From Kocuria rosea subsp. polaris (GTDB lineage: Bacteria > Actinomycetota > Actinomycetes > Actinomycetales > Micrococcaceae): a stretch of 64,000 nucleotides of DNA. Location: contig NZ_LQBK01000006.1 in assembly GCF_001483755.1 (NCBI RefSeq), forward strand, positions 62,001-126,000, written 5' to 3'. The position numbers and the translations under genes were made by a program. The number at the start of each line of letters is the position of its first letter. Positions within the stretch are counted from its first letter, which is position 1. Shown here piece by piece: positions 7,625 to 15,950 of this stretch. Under the pieces are notes generated by a model that searched no databases, was not told where the DNA came from, and saw only the letters and a program-made list of their open reading frames with translations.

Positions 7625-9367
7625 TCACAGGGCCAGTGCGTACTTCAGGGTGTCCAGGCCCACCGAGCCCAGGCGCAGGGCGCGCGTGTGGAAGTCCCGG
7701 AGCAGGAAGTCCGGGCCCGCCGCGGCGCGGGCGGCCTCCCGCGCCTGCTCCCACAGCTGCTGGCCCACCTTGTAGGAGGGCGCCTGCCCGGGCCAGCCCA
7801 TGTAGCGCATCCACTCGAAGCGCAGCATCGGGTCCGACATCACGATGTTCGAGCGCAGGAACCGCCACCCGTCCTCGGGCGTCCAGACCTCGCCGGGGCG
7901 GGCCCCGCCCAGGGCGTCCCCGAGCTCCGCCGGGATGCGGTAGCCGCAGTGGAAGCCGACGTCGAAGACCACCCGTGCCGCCCGCAGCCGCTGGGAGTCC
8001 AGCATCCCCATCCGGTCCCCGGGGTCCTGCAGGTGGCCCAGCTCGTCCATGAGCCGCTCGGCGTACAGCGCCCAGCCCTCCCCGTGGCCCGAGACCCACA
8101 CGCCCATCCGCCGCCACCGGTTGAGCTCGCCCGAGTTGGCGAGCGCCGTGGAGAACTGCAGGTGGTGGCCGGGAACGCCCTCGTGGTAGACGGTGGTGGT
8201 CTCCTCCCAGGTGGTGAAGGTCGCGGTGCCCTCGGGCACGGACCACCACATCCGCCCGGGGCGGGAGAAGTCGGCGCTGGGCATCGAGTACCAGATCCCG
8301 CCGTCGTGGGTCGGGGCGATGCGGCACTCGAGCCGGCGCATGGGCTCCGTCAGCTCGAAGTGCGTGTCCGCCAGGGCGTCCACGGCGGCGTCGGAGAGGT
8401 CCTGCATCCACGCCTGCAGCGCGTCGGTGCCGTGCAGCTGCCGCGCCGGGTCCGCGTCCAGGGCCGCCATGGCCTGGGCGACCGTGGCGCCGGGGGCGAT
8501 GCGGTGGGCGAGCTGCTCCTGCTCCGCCACGATGGTGCGCAGCTGCTCCACGCCCCAGGCGTAGACCGTGGCCGGGTCCAGGACGGCGCCCAGGAACTCC
8601 TGCAGGCGCAGCGGATACACGTCCGGGCCCACCGCGTCCCGGCGGGGCGCGTCCGCGGCGAGCTCCTGGCCCAGCACGGCGGCGAGGCCCCGGTAGGCGC
8701 GCCGCGCCGTCCCGGCGGCCTCCGCGACCTCCTGCCGCAGCCCGTCCGGGACGTGCGGGCTGCGCGCCAGCCGGTCGAAGAAACCGTGCCGTGCCGCGTA
8801 GCCGGTGCACTGGCGGGCCGCGTTGCGCAGCTGCGCCGCCGAGGCCGAGCGGCCGAGGGAGCGGGCGTGCCGCAGGCCCAGGACCCAGGAGTCCACGGCG
8901 GCGGGCACGGCGCGCAGCTGCCCGGCGAGGTGCGCCCAGTCCTCGGCGGTGCGCCGCGGCAGGTGGTCGAAGACCTCCCGGATCTCCTGCACCGGGGAGG
9001 AGATGTTGTTGACCTCCCAGCCCCGCAGCCCCTCCTCGTGCAGCAGCAGCTCCAGGCCGAGGCGCTCGCGCAGGGCGTGGCCGGTGATCCGGTCGACGTC
9101 GTCGGCCGGGGCCGCGCGCCCGAGCTCCGCGAGCGTCCGGCGGGCGGCCTCGGCCCGCGCCTCGAGGCCCTCGGGCCCGAAGTCGCGGTACCCGCTCTCG
9201 TGCCCGGGGAAGCCGTGCACGGTCGCCTGGGCCGGGTCCAGCTCCAGGGTGCGCTCGAACCAGCGCTCGGCCACGGCGTCGACGGCGGTGGGCTCGCGCC
9301 GCCCGGTGCCGAGGGGCGCCGGCCCGGGACCGGCGGTGGACGGATGGTCGGGCCGTTCATCGGTCAT
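7625..9367 (-). CDS. DUF885 family protein, putative metallopeptidase
   Basis: A 580-residue protein of the DUF885 family, alpha-helical proteins with a zinc-peptidase-like motif but poorly defined substrates. The motif VYHEGVPGHHLQF and the downstream GHGEGWALYAERLMDELG are intact, as is the C-terminal SYKVGQQLW. No signal peptide is seen, so it is probably cytosolic. The ATG at 9367 is chosen over a GTG nine bases upstream because a -10 box TAGGGT (9375-9380) lies exactly seven bases before it, implying leaderless transcription. It is divergent from the MFS gene, with only 41 bases between start codons. Confidence 0.85.
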   Translation of the reverse strand: MTDERPDHPSTAGPGPAPLGTGRREPTAVDAVAERWFERTLELDPAQATVHGFPGHESGYRDFGPEGLEARAEAARRTLAELGRAAPADDVDRITGHALRERLGLELLLHEEGLRGWEVNNISSPVQEIREVFDHLPRRTAEDWAHLAGQLRAVPAAVDSWVLGLRHARSLGRSASAAQLRNAARQCTGYAARHGFFDRLARSPHVPDGLRQEVAEAAGTARRAYRGLAAVLGQELAADAPRRDAVGPDVYPLRLQEFLGAVLDPATVYAWGVEQLRTIVAEQEQLAHRIAPGATVAQAMAALDADPARQLHGTDALQAWMQDLSDAAVDALADTHFELTEPMRRLECRIAPTHDGGIWYSMPSADFSRPGRMWWSVPEGTATFTTWEETTTVYHEGVPGHHLQFSTALANSGELNRWRRMGVWVSGHGEGWALYAERLMDELGHLQDPGDRMGMLDSQRLRAARVVFDVGFHCGYRIPAELGDALGGARPGEVWTPEDGWRFLRSNIVMSDPMLRFEWMRYMGWPGQAPSYKVGQQLWEQAREAARAAAGPDFLLRDFHTRALRLGSVGLDTLKYALAL

Positions 9368-9374
9368 GCACGTC

Positions 9375-9380
9375 ACCCTA
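9375..9380 (-). promoter_or_regulatory. Leaderless -10 box of the DUF885 gene
   Basis: TAGGGT on the minus strand, seven bases before the ATG at 9367, so transcription should begin at the start codon. Confidence 0.55.
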
Positions 9381-9395
9381 GCGCCGGGCGCTCCC

Positions 9396-9401
9396 TAGAA
9401 T
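9396..9401 (+). promoter_or_regulatory. Leaderless -10 box of the MFS gene
   Basis: TAGAAT, seven bases before the ATG at 9409. The upstream in-frame ATG at 9400 overlaps this box, which favours 9409 as the start. Confidence 0.55.
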
Positions 9402-9408
9402 GCGGAGC

Positions 9409-10662
9409 ATGCCAGCCCCTGCGCCGCGCGCGAGCTCCGCGCCTTCCGCCACCGTTCCGGACGGTCCCTCGGGCACCGCCGGGACCGGGCCCGCCCTGCT
9501 CGTGGTGCTCGCGGGCGTGGTGGGCGCCCTGCACGTCTGGAAGCTCGCCCCGGCCCTGCCCGTGCTCTCCGCCGAGCTCGGCCTGAGCCTGGTGCAGGGC
9601 GGGTTCCTGCTCTCCACCGTCCAGGTGGCGGGGATGCTGCTCGGCGTGGTGGTGGGTTTCTTCGGGGACCGGATCGGGTTGCGCCGGGGCCTGCTGCTCG
9701 GGCTGGGCCTGCTCACCGCGGGCTCCCTGACCGGGCTGCTCTCCACGGGGTACGCCCCGCTGCTGGGCTCCCGCGTGCTGGAGGGCGTGGGGTTCATGCT
9801 CGTGTCGATCTGCGCCCCGGCCCTGATCCGGCGCACCGTGGCCCCGGCCCGGGTGTCGCTGCTGGTGGGGCTGTGGGGCTGCCACATCCCGGTGGCCGCG
9901 GCGCTGTCCCTGCTGCTCGGCGGGCTGCTCAGCGAGGCCCTCGGCTGGCGCACCTGGTGGGCGGCCGCCGCGGCCGGCTCCGCCCTGCTGGGCCTGCTGG
10001 TGCTCGCCGTGCTCCCGCCGGACCCGGCCCACGTGGTGGTGCACGGGGTGCGGCAGCGCCTCGGACTGACCCTGCGCGCCCCCGGGCCGTGGCTGGTCGC
10101 CGCGATCTTCGGGCTCTACACCGCCCAGTGGAACGGGGTGGTGCAGTTCCTGCCCTCCATGTACGCCGAGGCCGGGATCGCGGCGGGCGCCGCGGCGGGG
10201 CTCAGCGCGCTCGCCGCGGGCGTCAACGTGCTGGGCAACCTCGGCGCGGGCCGGGCCCTGCACCGCGGGGTGCGTCCCGTGGTGCTGTGGTGCACGGGCT
10301 TCACCGTGCTGGGCCTGGCCGCCGTGGTCGCGTTCGGGCTCGCCCCGCTGCTGGACGAGGGTGCGCGCTTCGGAGCCCGGTACGGCGCGGTCCTGGTCTT
10401 CTCCGCCGTGGGGGGAGTGGTGCCGACCACGGCGATCGCGAGCCTCATGCGGCTGGCCCCCACGCCGACCACGGTGGCCACCTCACTGGGGCTGGGCCAG
10501 CAGTTCAACGCCCTGGGCCAGTTCGCCGGCCCGCCCGCGGTCGCGTCGGTCGCACAGGCCGCGGGCACCTGGGACCTGACGTGGGCCGTGACGGCGGTGC
10601 TCGCGCTCACGGGCATCGCGGTGGCGCTCGTCGTGTCCCGCTGGATCCCCCGGGGGCCGTGA
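9409..10662 (+). CDS. MFS transporter, CynX/NimT-like
   Basis: A 417-residue major facilitator protein with about twelve hydrophobic segments and the loop signature GFFGDRIGLRRG between segments 2 and 3. The layout [29 protein letters not shown] resembles the CynX/NimT (cyanate, nitroimidazole) branch, whose real substrates are mostly unknown. The first 30 residues are hydrophilic. Transcription appears leaderless. It is convergent with accE, from which two strong hairpins (10675-10786) separate it. The substrate cannot be named. Confidence 0.83.
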   Translation: MPAPAPRASSAPSATVPDGPSGTAGTGPALLVVLAGVVGALHVWKLAPALPVLSAELGLSLVQGGFLLSTVQVAGMLLGVVVGFFGDRIGLRRGLLLGLGLLTAGSLTGLLSTGYAPLLGSRVLEGVGFMLVSICAPALIRRTVAPARVSLLVGLWGCHIPVAAALSLLLGGLLSEALGWRTWWAAAAAGSALLGLLVLAVLPPDPAHVVVHGVRQRLGLTLRAPGPWLVAAIFGLYTAQWNGVVQFLPSMYAEAGIAAGAAAGLSALAAGVNVLGNLGAGRALHRGVRPVVLWCTGFTVLGLAAVVAFGLAPLLDEGARFGARYGAVLVFSAVGGVVPTTAIASLMRLAPTPTTVATSLGLGQQFNALGQFAGPPAVASVAQAAGTWDLTWAVTAVLALTGIAVALVVSRWIPRGP

Positions 10663-10674
10663 GCACCGGCCCGT

Positions 10675-10695
10675 CGGCCGGCCCCGGGCCGGCCG
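10675..10695. terminator. Near-perfect GC palindrome after the MFS gene
   Basis: CGGCCGGCCC (10675-10684) and GGGCCGGCCG (10686-10695) pair fully around one central base. It lies just after the MFS stop and between convergent genes; no T run. Confidence 0.45.
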
Positions 10696-10759
10696 GCACG
10701 CGCCGGTCGCCCCGGCACCGGCCCTCGGCACCGGACCGTGGCGCCTGTCCGTGCGGGCC

Positions 10760-10786
10760 GAGCCCGCGGACCACCGCCGCGGGCTC
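10760..10786. terminator. Hairpin between MFS and accE
   Basis: GAGCCCGCGG (10760-10769) pairs with CCGCGGGCTC (10777-10786) around a 7-base loop. It lies 12 bases beyond the accE stop, so it probably ends the accD-accE transcript and may act in both directions. Confidence 0.55.
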
Positions 10787-10798
10787 ACCGCCGTGGGC

Positions 10799-11029
10799 TC
10801 ACTCCTCCGGCCGGCTCCGCCGCCACGCGCCGCGGCCCGGGCGCAGCCGCAGGCCCAGCCGCATCCTGCGGAACTGGTCGCGGCGCCCCGGGGTGGCCTG
10901 CGCGTCGGCGTCGCCCCCGCCCGGGCGCGCGAGCAGGACGGCGGTGACGGCGGCGATCTCCTCCGGCGTGGGACTGCCGGCCGTGAAGCGCAGGGACGGG
11001 ACGCCCTCGACGGGCTCGCGGGCCGTCAC
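10799..11029 (-). CDS. accE: Acyl-CoA carboxylase epsilon subunit
   Basis: A 76-residue protein with the AccE core [22 protein letters not shown] and an Arg-rich C terminus. In Streptomyces and Mycobacterium the epsilon subunit stabilises the AccA-AccD complex and raises its activity. The GTG start at 11029 overlaps the accD stop by four bases (GTGA), so the two are translationally coupled. Although short, its family pattern and position make it a confident call. Confidence 0.88.
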   Translation of the reverse strand: MTAREPVEGVPSLRFTAGSPTPEEIAAVTAVLLARPGGGDADAQATPGRRDQFRRMRLGLRLRPGRGAWRRSRPEE

Positions 11030-12609
11030 AGCGGGATGTTCCCGTGCTTCTTGGCGGGCGTCGTGGCGCGCTTGTCGCGCAGGGCCCGCAGGGCCTTGAG
11101 CACCTGCACCCGGGTCTCGGACGGGGAGATCACCGCGTCCACGTAGCCCAGCTCGGCGGCCTGGTACGGGTTGAGCAGGCTCTCCTCGTACTTGCGCACC
11201 AGCTCGGCGCGCAGCGCGTCCACGTCCTCGTCGTTGTCGGCGGCGGCCTTGAGGTCCCGGCGGTAGAGGATCTCCACGGCGCCCTGGGCGCCCATCACGC
11301 CGATCTGCGCGGTGGGCCAGGCCAGGTTGATGTCCGCGCCGAGCTTCTTCGAGCCCATCACGATGTAGGCCCCGCCGTAGGCCTTGCGGGTGATCAGGGT
11401 GACCAGCGGGACGGTCGCCTCGGCGTAGGCGTAGAGCAGCTTGGCGCCGCGCCGGATGATGCCGTTGAACTCCTGGTCGGTGCCGGGCAGGAACCCGGGC
11501 ACGTCCACGAGGGTCAGGATCGGGACGTTGAACGCGTCGCAGTGGCGCACGAACCGGGCCGCCTTCTCGGAGGCCGCGATGTCCAGCGTGCCGGCGAACT
11601 GCAGGGGCTGGTTCGCCACGATGCCCACGGTGTGCCCCTCGACCCGGGCGTAGCCGATCATCACGTTGGGGGCGTAGAGGGCCTGCATCTCCAGGAAGTG
11701 CCCGTCGTCGACGACCGCCTCGACCACCGCGCGCATGTCGTAGGGCTGGTTGGCGGAGTCCGGGACCAGCGTGTCGAGGGCGAGGTCCACGTCCGTGACC
11801 TCGTCCTCCTGGTCGTGGTCCAGCAGGGGCGCCTCCTGCAGGTTGTTGGCCGGGAGGAACTCGAGCAGCTCGTGCACGAAGTCGAACGCGTCCTGCTCGT
11901 CCTCGGCGAGGTACGTGGCCGTGCCCGTGGTCGCGTTGTGCTGGCGCGCCCCGCCCAGGGTCTCCATGTCCACCGACTCGCCCGTGACCGTCTTGATGAC
12001 GTCGGGGCCGGTGATGAACATGTGCGAGGTCTTGTCGACCATCACGATGTAGTCGGTCAGGGCCGGGGAGTAGGCCGCCCCGCCCGCGCACGGGCCCATG
12101 ATCAGCGAGATCTGCGGGACCACCCCGGAGGAGCGCACGTTCATGTTGAAGATGTCCGCGAACATGGCCAGGGAGGCCACGCCCTCCTGGATCCGCGCCC
12201 CGCCGCCGTCGTTGATCCCGACCACCGGGCAGCCGTTGCGCAGGGCGAACTTCTGCACCTTGACGATCTTCTCGCCGTTGACCTGGGACAGGGACCCGCC
12301 GAACACCGCGAAGTCCTGGGAGTAGACCGCCACCAGGCGCCCGTCCACCGTGCCGTAGCCGCTGACCACGCCGTCGCCGGGCAGCTTCTTCGCGGCCATC
12401 CCGAAGGCGGTCGAGCGGTGGGTCGCGAGCGCGTCGAACTCCACGAACGAGTCCTCGTCCAGGAGCATCTCCACGCGCTCGCGGGCGGTGTTCTTCCCGC
12501 GGGCGTGCTGCTTCTCGATCGCGGCCTGCCCCGCGGGCGCCTCGGAGCGGGCCCTGCGGTCGTGGAAGTCGGCGATCTTGCCGGCGGTGGTCGTCAGGTC
12601 GTGGGTCAC
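11026..12609 (-). CDS. accD: Acyl-CoA carboxylase beta (carboxyltransferase) subunit
   Basis: A 527-residue carboxyltransferase that moves the carboxyl group from biotin to acetyl- or propionyl-CoA. The N-terminal part holds [19 protein letters not shown] and the oxyanion-forming [15 protein letters not shown]; the C-terminal part holds FVDVPGF-type [13 protein letters not shown] and [18 protein letters not shown]. The length and these motifs match mycobacterial AccD5-like propionyl-/acetyl-CoA carboxylases. The GTG at 12609 follows GAGG by five bases. Upstream are TAGAGT (12686-12691) and a palindrome shared with accA3. AccD with AccE forms the second half of the split acc locus. Confidence 0.95.
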   Translation of the reverse strand: MTHDLTTTAGKIADFHDRRARSEAPAGQAAIEKQHARGKNTARERVEMLLDEDSFVEFDALATHRSTAFGMAAKKLPGDGVVSGYGTVDGRLVAVYSQDFAVFGGSLSQVNGEKIVKVQKFALRNGCPVVGINDGGGARIQEGVASLAMFADIFNMNVRSSGVVPQISLIMGPCAGGAAYSPALTDYIVMVDKTSHMFITGPDVIKTVTGESVDMETLGGARQHNATTGTATYLAEDEQDAFDFVHELLEFLPANNLQEAPLLDHDQEDEVTDVDLALDTLVPDSANQPYDMRAVVEAVVDDGHFLEMQALYAPNVMIGYARVEGHTVGIVANQPLQFAGTLDIAASEKAARFVRHCDAFNVPILTLVDVPGFLPGTDQEFNGIIRRGAKLLYAYAEATVPLVTLITRKAYGGAYIVMGSKKLGADINLAWPTAQIGVMGAQGAVEILYRRDLKAAADNDEDVDALRAELVRKYEESLLNPYQAAELGYVDAVISPSETRVQVLKALRALRDKRATTPAKKHGNIPL

Positions 12610-12685
12610 AAGCACCTCGTGGTCTGGTACGCGGCCGGCCCGGCGGGCCGAGCGGTCCGGTCCGGGGTGGTCTGGGGACCTGCCC

Positions 12686-12691
12686 ACTCTA
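12686..12691 (-). promoter_or_regulatory. Candidate -10 box of accD
   Basis: TAGAGT on the minus strand. The conserved palindrome at 12715-12731 is centred about 44 bp upstream of the expected start, directly next to where the -35 would be; this is the usual place for an activator that touches RNA polymerase. Confidence 0.5.
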
Positions 12692-12714
12692 GTCCGCGGC
12701 CGCGGGGGCCTCCG

Positions 12715-12731
12715 TTGTAGAACTCCTACAA
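12715..12731. promoter_or_regulatory. Palindromic operator upstream of accD
   Basis: TTGTAG-N5-CTACAA, the second copy of the site seen at 1058-1072. Confidence 0.7.
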
Positions 12732-12767
12732 ATTCCGGGGCCGGGGCCGGGGGCGCCCGGACGGCGC

Positions 12768-13070
12768 TCAGCCGACGCGGCCGAGGACCACCTTCCAGGG
12801 CCGGACGGTCCGCTCGGTGACCACCCCGTGGCGCACCAGCGGGTCCTCGTCGGTGAGCCGCTCGACCGCCGCGGCGTCCTCGGCGGCGAAGACCAGCAGC
12901 GCGCCCGGTGCGCCGTCGTCGTCGAACGGCCCGGACGCGAGCAGGCGGCCCTGCGCCACGAGGCCGCCGAGGTACTCCCGGTGCTCGGGGCGGCGGGCGG
13001 CCAGGACGTCGGCGGGCCCCCCGTAGACGTAGGTGACGGCGAACGTCGTGGGGTGCTCGGCTGCGCTCAC
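12768..13070 (-). CDS. YciI family protein
   Basis: A 100-residue ferredoxin-like-fold protein of the YciI group. Family landmarks are [24 protein letters not shown] and [22 protein letters not shown], including the conserved histidine and aspartate of the putative active site. Members are small cytosolic proteins of uncertain role; some are hydrolases or dehalogenase-like. The GTG at 13070 follows AAGGAG (13076-13081) by five bases. It is divergent from birA. Confidence 0.85.
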   Translation of the reverse strand: MSAAEHPTTFAVTYVYGGPADVLAARRPEHREYLGGLVAQGRLLASGPFDDDGAPGALLVFAAEDAAAVERLTDEDPLVRHGVVTERTVRPWKVVLGRVG

Positions 13071-13245
13071 GATGGCTCCTTCGGTCTCGAGCCGCGGTCC
13101 CGGCGGCCGGACGGGACCGTCCAGCCCGTTCCCGGGGAACCGGGCTACTACTGTGGATGTGGTCCGAAGACTACGCGGACGGCCCCCGGCACCGCGACGC
13201 CTGCGCCGTGCCGACCGGCCGCCGCCCACCGCCCCGAGGAGAACC
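13071..13245. promoter_or_regulatory. Divergent YciI/birA promoter region
   Basis: Contains an imperfect inverted repeat at 13123-13146 (AGCCCG..CGGGCT with inner TTCCC/GGGAA) followed at once by -10-like TACTGT (13149-13154) pointing to birA. The repeat covers the -35 position and could be an operator. Confidence 0.35.
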
Positions 13246-14130
13246 GTGCCCGACCCCCGCGCCGCCGACCTGCGCGCCCCCGCCGTGCTCGCCGCCCTGG
13301 CGGACCTCGGCCTGGGACGGATCGACGTCCTCGACGAGGTCGGCTCCACGAACGAGCACCTCACGGCCGCCGTCACCCGGCAGGCGCGCGGGCCCCGCCC
13401 GGACCGTCCGTGGACCGACCTGTCCCTCGTGCTCACCGGGCACCAGAGCGCGGGGCGCGGCCGGCTGGACCGGGTGTGGACCACCGAGCCCGGCACCGCC
13501 CTGACGTTCAGCGTCCTGCTGCGCCCGGCCGACGGCGGCGGCCGGCCGCTGCCCACCCAGCACTTCCCGTGGCTGACCCTGCTGATGGCCTCAGCGGTCG
13601 TGGACGCCCTGGAGGAGCTCGCGGCGGCGGGCGCCCGGATCAAGTGGCCCAACGACGTCCTGGTGGACGGGCGCAAGGTCGCCGGCCTGCTCGCGGGCCT
13701 CGTCCTGGACGAGCAGCGCCCGCCGGCGGTGGTGCTGGGCACGGGCGTCAACGTGGCCCAGGAGGAGCTGCCCGTGGCCACGGCCACGTCCGTCCGTCGT
13801 GCCACCGGCCGCGAGGTCGGGCGCGCCGCCGTCCTGCCGGCCGTGCTGGGCGCGTTCGTCCCCCTCTACCGGCAGTTCTGCGCGGACCCGGCCGCTGCCG
13901 TGCGGCCCGGTGGACCGCTGCGCGCCCGGATCGGCGAGCGGATGGAGACCCTCGGCCGCACGGTGCGCGCCGAGCTGCCCGGCGGCGCCGCCCCCGTCAC
14001 AGGCACCGCGACGGGCCTCGGCGAGCACGGGGGGCTGCTGGTGCGCGAGGCCGGCGGTGCCCTGCGCGAGGTGACGGCCGGCGACGTGGTGCACCTGCGC
14101 CCGGCCCCGGACGCCCTCGGGACGGACTGA
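13246..14130 (+). CDS. birA: Biotin--[acetyl-CoA carboxylase] ligase
   Basis: A 294-residue biotin protein ligase that forms biotinyl-AMP and attaches biotin to the carrier lysine of AccA-type subunits. The biotin/ATP loop GHQSAGRGRLDRVW and the KWPNDVLVDGRKVAGLL motif are intact, and the C-terminal SH3-like domain follows. There is no N-terminal helix-turn-helix, so this is a monofunctional enzyme, not a repressor. The GTG at 13246 follows GAGGAG by four bases. Its position divergent from accD matches the mycobacterial birA-accD5 arrangement. The PH-domain gene begins two bases after its stop. Confidence 0.92.
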   Translation: MPDPRAADLRAPAVLAALADLGLGRIDVLDEVGSTNEHLTAAVTRQARGPRPDRPWTDLSLVLTGHQSAGRGRLDRVWTTEPGTALTFSVLLRPADGGGRPLPTQHFPWLTLLMASAVVDALEELAAAGARIKWPNDVLVDGRKVAGLLAGLVLDEQRPPAVVLGTGVNVAQEELPVATATSVRRATGREVGRAAVLPAVLGAFVPLYRQFCADPAAAVRPGGPLRARIGERMETLGRTVRAELPGGAAPVTGTATGLGEHGGLLVREAGGALREVTAGDVVHLRPAPDALGTD

Positions 14131-14132
14131 GC

Positions 14133-14789
14133 GTGCCCGCCCGTCCCGCCCTGCAGCCGGGGGAGCGCGTGCTCGTGTCCACCCGCGCGCACGGCGCGCG
14201 GCTGACCCGGCCCTTCCTGGTGCTGCTGCTCACGGTGTTCGCGCTCTCCACCGCCCAGCGGGCCCTCGAGCTGCGCTGGCGCCCCGTGGCGGAGCCGTGG
14301 ACCACGGTGCACGCCGGGGTGGAGCTCACCCTGCTCGTGGCTGCCGGCTGGGTGGTGCTCCGCAGCTGCCTGCGCCCGCTCCTGCGCTGGTGGCGCACCC
14401 GCTACGTGCTCACCACCCGGCACCTCGTGCTGCTGCGCCCCGGCGGGGCCCGGCGGACCGTGTCGCTTCCCCTGCACCAGCTGCGCCGGGTCTCCGTGGA
14501 GCGCCGGCGCAGCCCCGCCCTCGGCCGGCGCGACGGGCGCGTGGTGGCCGACTTCGGGCCGCTCGGCGGGCTGCGGCTCGAGCACGCCCCGGAGGCGCAG
14601 CGCCTGGCCGGGCTGATCCGCCGGGCCGCCGAGGACCTGTGGGCCGCGGACGACGGCTCCCGCGGGGGTGCGCCGGGGCTCCCGACCACTAGAGTGGACC
14701 GCGACGCGGTCGTGGCACCACGCCCGGGCCCGTCCGTCGCCCCGCGCCGAGCGTGGAGCCGGCGGGCCGTCCACCAGGAAGAGGAGTGA
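14133..14789 (+). CDS. PH-domain (YdbS-like) membrane protein
   Basis: A 218-residue protein with two adjacent hydrophobic segments (about residues 22-42 and 55-76) followed by a bacterial pleckstrin-homology-like domain: TRYVLTTRHLVLLRPGGARRTVSLPLHQLRRVSVERR. Such proteins are membrane-anchored and of unknown function. The GTG at 14133 starts two bases after the birA stop, implying co-transcription. Its last ~35 codons (Pro/Arg-rich) run through a -10-like TAGAGT near 14691 that may serve the cyclase downstream. Confidence 0.7.
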   Translation: MPARPALQPGERVLVSTRAHGARLTRPFLVLLLTVFALSTAQRALELRWRPVAEPWTTVHAGVELTLLVAAGWVVLRSCLRPLLRWWRTRYVLTTRHLVLLRPGGARRTVSLPLHQLRRVSVERRRSPALGRRDGRVVADFGPLGGLRLEHAPEAQRLAGLIRRAAEDLWAADDGSRGGAPGLPTTRVDRDAVVAPRPGPSVAPRRAWSRRAVHQEEE

Positions 14790-14792
14790 CGT

Positions 14793-15950
14793 GTGGCGAG
14801 TGAGGACTCGGAGACCCAGGGCGAGCCCGCGCTCGGCCCCCAGACGGCACAGCTGAACCTGAACCTGCACAACCCCGTCCAGGCGAACCTCTACCGCTCG
14901 GACGAGTCCAAGGCCGCCGTGCAGGCCCTCGAGCAGACCCTCCTGGGCTCGGAGCGCGTCCTGCGCCGCCGGGAGGCCGCGCGCCGGGGCGGGCTGTCCC
15001 TGCTGTCCGCGCGCAAGGTCTGGCGCGCCCTGGGCTTCCCGAACCTCACCGACGACGACCTGTGGTTCACCGAGCAGGACTCCGAGGCCCTGCGGGTGCT
15101 GTCCACGATGGTCCTCGAGGAGAAGGTCACCGAGGAGGCGGCCCTGTCCCTGGTGCGCTCGATCGGGCAGATGACCGACCGCATGGTGGTGTGGCAGGTC
15201 GAGGCGCTCGTCGAGGACATGGTCGTCCACCGGGGGATGACCGACGCCGCCGCGCGCCGGCAGCTGCTGCACCTGCTGCCGGACCTCATCGACGCGATCG
15301 AGAACCTCCTGGTCTACTCGTGGCGGCGCCAGATGAACGCCGCCGTGCAGCGCCTGGCGATGCGCGTGGAGCGCCCGGACGGCTCGACCGCCACCGGCCC
15401 CACGGCCGACGACGGGGCGTCCTCCATCCTCCCGCTCGCGCGCGGGGTGGGCTTCGCCGACCTGGTCTCCTACACCTCGCTCTCCCGGCAGATGAACGAG
15501 CGGACCCTGGCCAACCTCGTGCAGCGCTTCGAGAACCGCTGCGCCGAGGTGATCGCCGTGGGCGGCGGCCGGCTCATCAAGACCATCGGGGACGAGGTCA
15601 TGTTCCTCGCCGAGACCCCCGAGGGCGGGGCGCAGATCTCCCTGGCCCTGGCCCGCGCGATCCGCGACGACCCCGAGCTCCCGCAGGCCCGCGTGGCCTT
15701 CGTGTGGGGACGGGTGCTGCCGCGGCTCGGGGACATCTACGGGCCCACGGTGAACCTCGCCTCCCGGCTCGTGTCGCTGACCGACCCGGGCTCCGTGCTC
15801 GTGGACGCCTCGACCGCGGCGGTGCTCTCCGGCGACGACCGCTTCATCCTCCTGCCGCAGCCCACCCGCAACGTGCGGGGCTTCGGCGACGTCCAGCCCG
15901 TCGCGCTCTCCCAGGGCGCCGGTCCCGGGCTGGAGGTCGACTTCGAATGA
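14793..15950 (+). CDS. Class III adenylate cyclase
   Basis: A 385-residue soluble cyclase making cAMP from ATP. Residues about 40-190 form the helical regulatory domain common in actinobacterial cyclases; residues about 215-370 are the catalytic domain. Metal-binding D223 (GFADLVSYT) and D267 (IKTIGDEVMF), the adenine-selecting K263 and D314 (GDIYGPTVN), and transition-state N321 and R325 are all present, so it should be active and ATP-specific. No transmembrane or HAMP segment. The GTG at 14793 follows GAGGAG by six bases. Its stop overlaps the ATG of the PP2C gene. Confidence 0.93.
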   Translation: MASEDSETQGEPALGPQTAQLNLNLHNPVQANLYRSDESKAAVQALEQTLLGSERVLRRREAARRGGLSLLSARKVWRALGFPNLTDDDLWFTEQDSEALRVLSTMVLEEKVTEEAALSLVRSIGQMTDRMVVWQVEALVEDMVVHRGMTDAAARRQLLHLLPDLIDAIENLLVYSWRRQMNAAVQRLAMRVERPDGSTATGPTADDGASSILPLARGVGFADLVSYTSLSRQMNERTLANLVQRFENRCAEVIAVGGGRLIKTIGDEVMFLAETPEGGAQISLALARAIRDDPELPQARVAFVWGRVLPRLGDIYGPTVNLASRLVSLTDPGSVLVDASTAAVLSGDDRFILLPQPTRNVRGFGDVQPVALSQGAGPGLEVDFE

